A stretch of DNA of 8,780 nucleotides from Lentisphaerota bacterium (GTDB taxonomy: Bacteria > Verrucomicrobiota > Kiritimatiellia > RFP12 > UBA3636). Shown here in pieces: positions 5,665 to 8,780 of the stretch. The stretch is taken from assembly GCA_022837245.1 (NCBI GenBank), contig JALHHX010000068.1:11233-20012 (forward strand), written 5' to 3'. The translations under genes and the position numbers were made by a program. A model generated the notes under the pieces. The model did no database searches. It worked only from the letters and a program-made list of their open reading frames with translations, and had not been told where the DNA came from. Numbering within the stretch: position 1 is the stretch's first letter; every line of letters starts with the position of its first letter.

Positions 5665-8555
5665 GCGAGAAAATAGAAATGGACAACACACCAGCCGAAG
5701 TAGAAGCAACTCCTATGAATCTGCTCGGCAGCACATTTGCAGCTTTGCTGGCGCACTGTATTGCTCCGCTAATATCGCTGGCGGCTATGGCGCGAATCGC
5801 ATGGCTTGGTTGGACTGAGTTCGGGCCCACAATGCTTGCAGCGGTTGTTGCACTTGTGGCTTTGCCCGCCATAAGCGCCTTGGGCTCTCTGGTAATATTG
5901 ATCCTCCGCAGGCGCAAACTGTTTCCATTGTGGGCAGATGTCATTTCCGTATTGCTCGCAGGTTTCTTCTGCGCAATTCTGCTCCCTTCACAGAATGACA
6001 TTTCTGCAACGCTGCCGAACTGGATGGTCGGCTCTGGAAGCTTCCTGCTTGGCTATGCAGGCATGATGGCAGCAGGGTTCAGCTCTATTTGGCGATTGGG
6101 GACAATGCCACTGAAAATAGGTAAGGTCACGGATGTAGGAGCAACCGTGCTGGGCCTGATCGTCGTGCCGATCATGACGTACGTCGTGGCACGTAGTCTT
6201 GCAAAGCTTACAGAACCGTTGAGTGGCGACATGAGGCAAATTATGATTGTGCCCGTGACTGTAATCGGCTCAATTGCTCTGTTCATATTTGTATTTCGGT
6301 TTTTCGGACTTCTTTTTTGTTTCCTCAATAAGTTTAGATCGTATCGTTTCATAGTATTTGCCGAAGCGCTTGTCATAACAACCGTCCTGCCTTTCGCCGG
6401 GCTGGCTTTGAATGCCGACATCCCATTCCCAGCCGATTTCCAATATGGGTGGTTCTACGCTGCAACGGCGTTTACTGCGCTTGCTTTGATGCTGCCAGAC
6501 GGCAAGTCAAGGGGGACGAGGCTTGCAATGTGGTTTGCACGCTGGGCGGCGATGCCGTTCACTCTTTACTTTTTCATTGTATTCCTTCCATTCCTACCTC
6601 TGTCAGTGATTGCTATGTTTTTCTTCGGAGCAGGCATCCTGATTCTTGCGCCCACTCTGCTTTTCTGGAGACATGTGCGCACGTTGCACCGGAGCATGGG
6701 TAACATTGTCGCGGCATATGGCAAAAACATTGCGGTGACATCCGCCATTGTCGCGATGTTGCTGATGCCAGGAGCGATCGGCGTCGTTACGGAAATCCAC
6801 CGCTCTGATTTGCAGCGCACACTTGCATTTGTAGAAGAACCGGACTATGACGCCGAGGCAAAACTACCTATAAGTCATAAACGCGCAGAGGTCGTGGTAC
6901 AACGGGCAATAGATTTCAACAACGGTCGGGAGATTCCACTCATTTCAGCTTGGTATGTCCAGCGAGTGTATGATGGAATGTACCTGAGGGACGAAGTTCT
7001 TGAGAGAATTTCTAAACGCATTCTTGGCCGTCCTTTGCCAGAAGAAGTGTGGGGGAGCCGAGATATGTTTGGTCCGATTTTCTCCAGAAACCAAGACAGG
7101 GCGTCTCGGCGTGCACGTGGCTGGGGCACGCGCCCGACGACCGGTGCGACAATGACTACCAATACTGTCGCGGTAGTCGAAGGTTCCGACAACGGGTCCG
7201 AAATTACCTACTGTGTTCGCATCGGGGTTTCTTCAAAGCTAGCGCAAGAGGAGTTTGTTGCGCCTGTCGAGTTGCCTGCCGGCGCCTGGATTGTCGGAAT
7301 GCGGTTGAAAATAGAAGATGCATGGGAGCCTGCCTCAATCATTGAGCGAAAAGCTGCGGAATGGGTTTACAAGAAGATTACGGTGGTAGAAAGGCGCGAT
7401 CCCGCGTTGATCACGCTCGATTCGCCTACGCATGGAGAGCTTCGCATCTTTCCGGTTACGCAAGAAGGCAGAGAGCTTGAACTCGACATACGTATGCCGA
7501 AAACGTTGGCAGATGGAGATGTTGTTAAGATCGGAGACGTGTCGGTGCATCATGAATCAGCGAACGTGGATATCTCGCCAGTATATGCAAACGGTGTTTT
7601 AGTTCTGCCGGAGATTTGGAAGCAAGAGCATGCTGCCGAGATTGTGCCTATAAAGACCGGTCGCCTTTGGGTTGTGATGGACTGCTCTGTATCGAACAGC
7701 TTGCAGAAGGTTGACGCTATTGCGTCCGATATTGTGAAAATTGCTGAGGAAGCTGGTGCCGGGCGCCTCTCGCTGATGGCGGCGAATGCCGAAACCCGCA
7801 CGATAGAGCTCGCTACTGCGGATTTGCGCAATAAGCTTTCTTCAGTACTTCCGGAATTTCGAGGAGGGCTAGACGCTTTTGGAGCAGTGTATAGAATAAT
7901 AAGGCAAGCAGAGCGGGAAGGGGAGATAGCAAAAGGCAACTACCCGAATATCGTGCTATACGGCTCAAATTGGACAAATGCCCTGATGGAAGTTGAGCGG
8001 AAGAATTGGAGCTTGCTGTGTGGCTCTGTGCCGGGATTGACAAATCTCAGGGTGGCTCTCTCGGATGGTGATTTTGTTGATTTTCCAGTGCCTGAATCAA
8101 ATCATACAGCAGGAGTGTTTCCATTTGCCGCCGGCAATGAACTAAGGGTCGCGGCTGAGGAGGGGGATTCCATTGTGGTTTTCACTGATTCGAAATCCAT
8201 CGGTGTGCCTGAAGGAGTGGAAGGGCTTGTGGAGGCAAGCACTGCGTCTGATGACGGGTGGGCGGCAGGCGCATTGGCATGGAGGATGCAGTTCGAAGCA
8301 AATCGCAATCCAGCGCGTGATTTGCGTAAAGACATACTCAGGCAGTCAAGGCTCTGCGGTGCTCTTACCGAGGCGGGCGCCTACATCGTGGTTGAGAACG
8401 ATGCCCAGCGCAAAATGCTCCAGGAAAAACAACGACAAGCTCTTGCGGCGGACTCCTCGTTCGATTTCGAAGAAGATGTTCCCGCTCCCGGCGTGCTGAT
8501 GCTCGTCTTCGCAGTCGTAGCCGCTATCGCCTGGCTCCGCCGCCGCCCAGTCTAA
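5661..8555 (+). CDS. Polytopic VIT/VWA-like protein with C-terminal exosortase sorting signal (MSEP-CTERM-like)
   Basis: This is a 964-residue protein. Residues 1-20 are hydrophilic. About ten to eleven hydrophobic segments follow between 21 and 378 (for example 25-45, 57-82, 91-109, 123-143, 158-178, 193-223, 229-250, 262-279, 298-336 and 356-378). Residues 380-940 form a large soluble region. Within it, 510-610 resembles a VIT (vault/inter-alpha-trypsin) domain, with PASIIERKAAEWVYKK followed by ERRDPALI and RIFPVT. Residues 668-800 resemble a VWA domain with DCSVS (D674, S676, S678) as the first MIDAS motif, but the later Thr and Asp positions are not canonical (GGLDAF, LYGSNWT). Near the end AYIVVENDAQ resembles the tail of bacterial VIT/VWA proteins. 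Residues 940-962 form a sorting signal: VPAPG, a hydrophobic helix, then RRR. It is probably processed by the adjacent exosortase. The substrate or partner of the protein is unknown to me, and the MSEP-CTERM name is family recollection. The architecture itself is directly visible. Confidence 0.82.
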   Translation: MSEKIEMDNTPAEVEATPMNLLGSTFAALLAHCIAPLISLAAMARIAWLGWTEFGPTMLAAVVALVALPAISALGSLVILILRRRKLFPLWADVISVLLAGFFCAILLPSQNDISATLPNWMVGSGSFLLGYAGMMAAGFSSIWRLGTMPLKIGKVTDVGATVLGLIVVPIMTYVVARSLAKLTEPLSGDMRQIMIVPVTVIGSIALFIFVFRFFGLLFCFLNKFRSYRFIVFAEALVITTVLPFAGLALNADIPFPADFQYGWFYAATAFTALALMLPDGKSRGTRLAMWFARWAAMPFTLYFFIVFLPFLPLSVIAMFFFGAGILILAPTLLFWRHVRTLHRSMGNIVAAYGKNIAVTSAIVAMLLMPGAIGVVTEIHRSDLQRTLAFVEEPDYDAEAKLPISHKRAEVVVQRAIDFNNGREIPLISAWYVQRVYDGMYLRDEVLERISKRILGRPLPEEVWGSRDMFGPIFSRNQDRASRRARGWGTRPTTGATMTTNTVAVVEGSDNGSEITYCVRIGVSSKLAQEEFVAPVELPAGAWIVGMRLKIEDAWEPASIIERKAAEWVYKKITVVERRDPALITLDSPTHGELRIFPVTQEGRELELDIRMPKTLADGDVVKIGDVSVHHESANVDISPVYANGVLVLPEIWKQEHAAEIVPIKTGRLWVVMDCSVSNSLQKVDAIASDIVKIAEEAGAGRLSLMAANAETRTIELATADLRNKLSSVLPEFRGGLDAFGAVYRIIRQAEREGEIAKGNYPNIVLYGSNWTNALMEVERKNWSLLCGSVPGLTNLRVALSDGDFVDFPVPESNHTAGVFPFAAGNELRVAAEEGDSIVVFTDSKSIGVPEGVEGLVEASTASDDGWAAGALAWRMQFEANRNPARDLRKDILRQSRLCGALTEAGAYIVVENDAQRKMLQEKQRQALAADSSFDFEEDVPAPGVLMLVFAVVAAIAWLRRRPV
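8478..8552 (+). other. C-terminal exosortase recognition (CTERM) segment
   Basis: This part of the preceding protein encodes the tripartite signal: a short motif VPAPG (940-944), a hydrophobic stretch (945-959), and an arginine cluster (R960-R962) two residues before the C terminus. An acidic stretch (FEED) directly precedes it. The motif departs from the classical VPEPS form and from MSEP, since Ala replaces the Glu between the two prolines. Confidence 0.75.
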
Positions 8556-8596
8556 TTGGCCGTCTCGTGCTTGCCAACCGGGACGATTCCGTAGCG

Positions 8597-8626
8597 CCGT
8601 AATCGCCTCTGAAACCAGGATTACGG
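8597..8626. repeat. Inverted repeat / potential hairpin
   Basis: CCGTAATC at 8597-8604 is the exact reverse complement of GATTACGG at 8619-8626, with a 14-base loop. It is not followed by a T-run, so it is not a canonical rho-independent terminator, although it sits 41 bases after the last stop codon. Its right arm is also the first copy of the downstream repeat word. Confidence 0.5.
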
Positions 8627-8780
8627 AGTCTGACACCACCCGCGCTGAGTCTGGCACCGGATTATGTAATCTCGCGCTTGTAACCACCAGATTACGGAGT
8701 CTGGCACCGTATTATGTAATCTCGCGCTTGTGATCACCAGATTACGGAGTCTGGCATCAACATTACGGGATTACGGAGTC
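8619..8780. repeat. Degenerate tandem repeat array, about 50-bp period
   Basis: GATTACGGAGTC occurs four times (8619-8630, 8690-8701, 8740-8751, 8769-8780), usually continuing as TGGCACC or a close variant. Two complete 50-base units, 8661-8710 and 8711-8760, match at 45 of 50 positions. Each unit contains GTAATCT and its reverse complement AGATTAC, separated by 16 bases, so each can fold into a 7-bp hairpin. The flanking intervals are 71 and 29 bases, which equal 100 minus 29 and 50 minus 21, as if the outer units had lost segments. The array runs off the right edge. No protein is encoded in 8556-8780. Confidence 0.85.

Noticed and set aside
8556..8577. Rho-independent terminator after the last gene
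   Set aside because: TTGGC and GCCAA could form a 5-bp stem with a 12-base loop, but it is weak and not followed by a T-run.
8661..8760. CRISPR array
   Set aside because: The repeats are directly adjacent, and the whole 50-base unit is conserved, including the part that would be spacer. There are no unique spacers and no cas genes.

Overview
The window looks like an ordinary chromosomal stretch from a GC-rich, Gram-negative-type bacterium. It is most likely a member of the PVC superphylum (Lentisphaerota, Kiritimatiellota or Verrucomicrobiota). This assignment is an inference from three things: an RNase G/E with a charged insertion in its S1 domain, a SEDS gene directly before it, and a compact exosortase paired with a large membrane VIT/VWA protein. 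No marker gene such as rRNA is present, so the phylum is tentative. All six genes are on the + strand and tightly packed.

Region 1 (1-2455) holds the 3' two-thirds of rodA, the SEDS peptidoglycan polymerase of the rod complex, followed 20 bases after its stop by an RNase E/G (rng). The pairing recalls the mreBCD-rng linkage of enterobacteria. Region 2 (2456-5076) opens with an 85-base gap carrying a plausible sigma70-type promoter and a strong Shine-Dalgarno. It then holds a phosphomannomutase/phosphoglucomutase and, 31 bases later, a GHMP kinase of the galactokinase family. The pair suggests sugar-phosphate interconversion, either galactose entry to Glc-1-P or nucleotide-sugar supply for envelope glycans. 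The kinase has Asn where galactokinases have an almost invariant Glu in the sugar-binding signature, so its exact substrate is open.

Region 3 (5119-8555) is the most interesting part: a two-gene, translationally coupled cassette. The first gene encodes a small exosortase/archaeosortase-family transpeptidase with the Cys-Arg-His triad. The second, overlapping it by ATGA, encodes a 964-residue protein with about ten N-terminal membrane segments, a VIT-like domain, a partly degenerate VWA-like domain and a C-terminal exosortase sorting signal (VPAPG, a hydrophobic segment, then RRR). It resembles the dedicated one-enzyme/one-substrate exosortase K/MSEP-CTERM and exosortase N/VIT systems as I recall them. 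The biological job of these systems is not known to me.

Region 4 (8556-8780) is non-coding. It holds a family of about 50-bp tandem repeats built around GATTACGGAGTCTGG, with internal dyad symmetry, running off the end of the window. No tRNA, rRNA, CRISPR array or insertion sequence was recognised.
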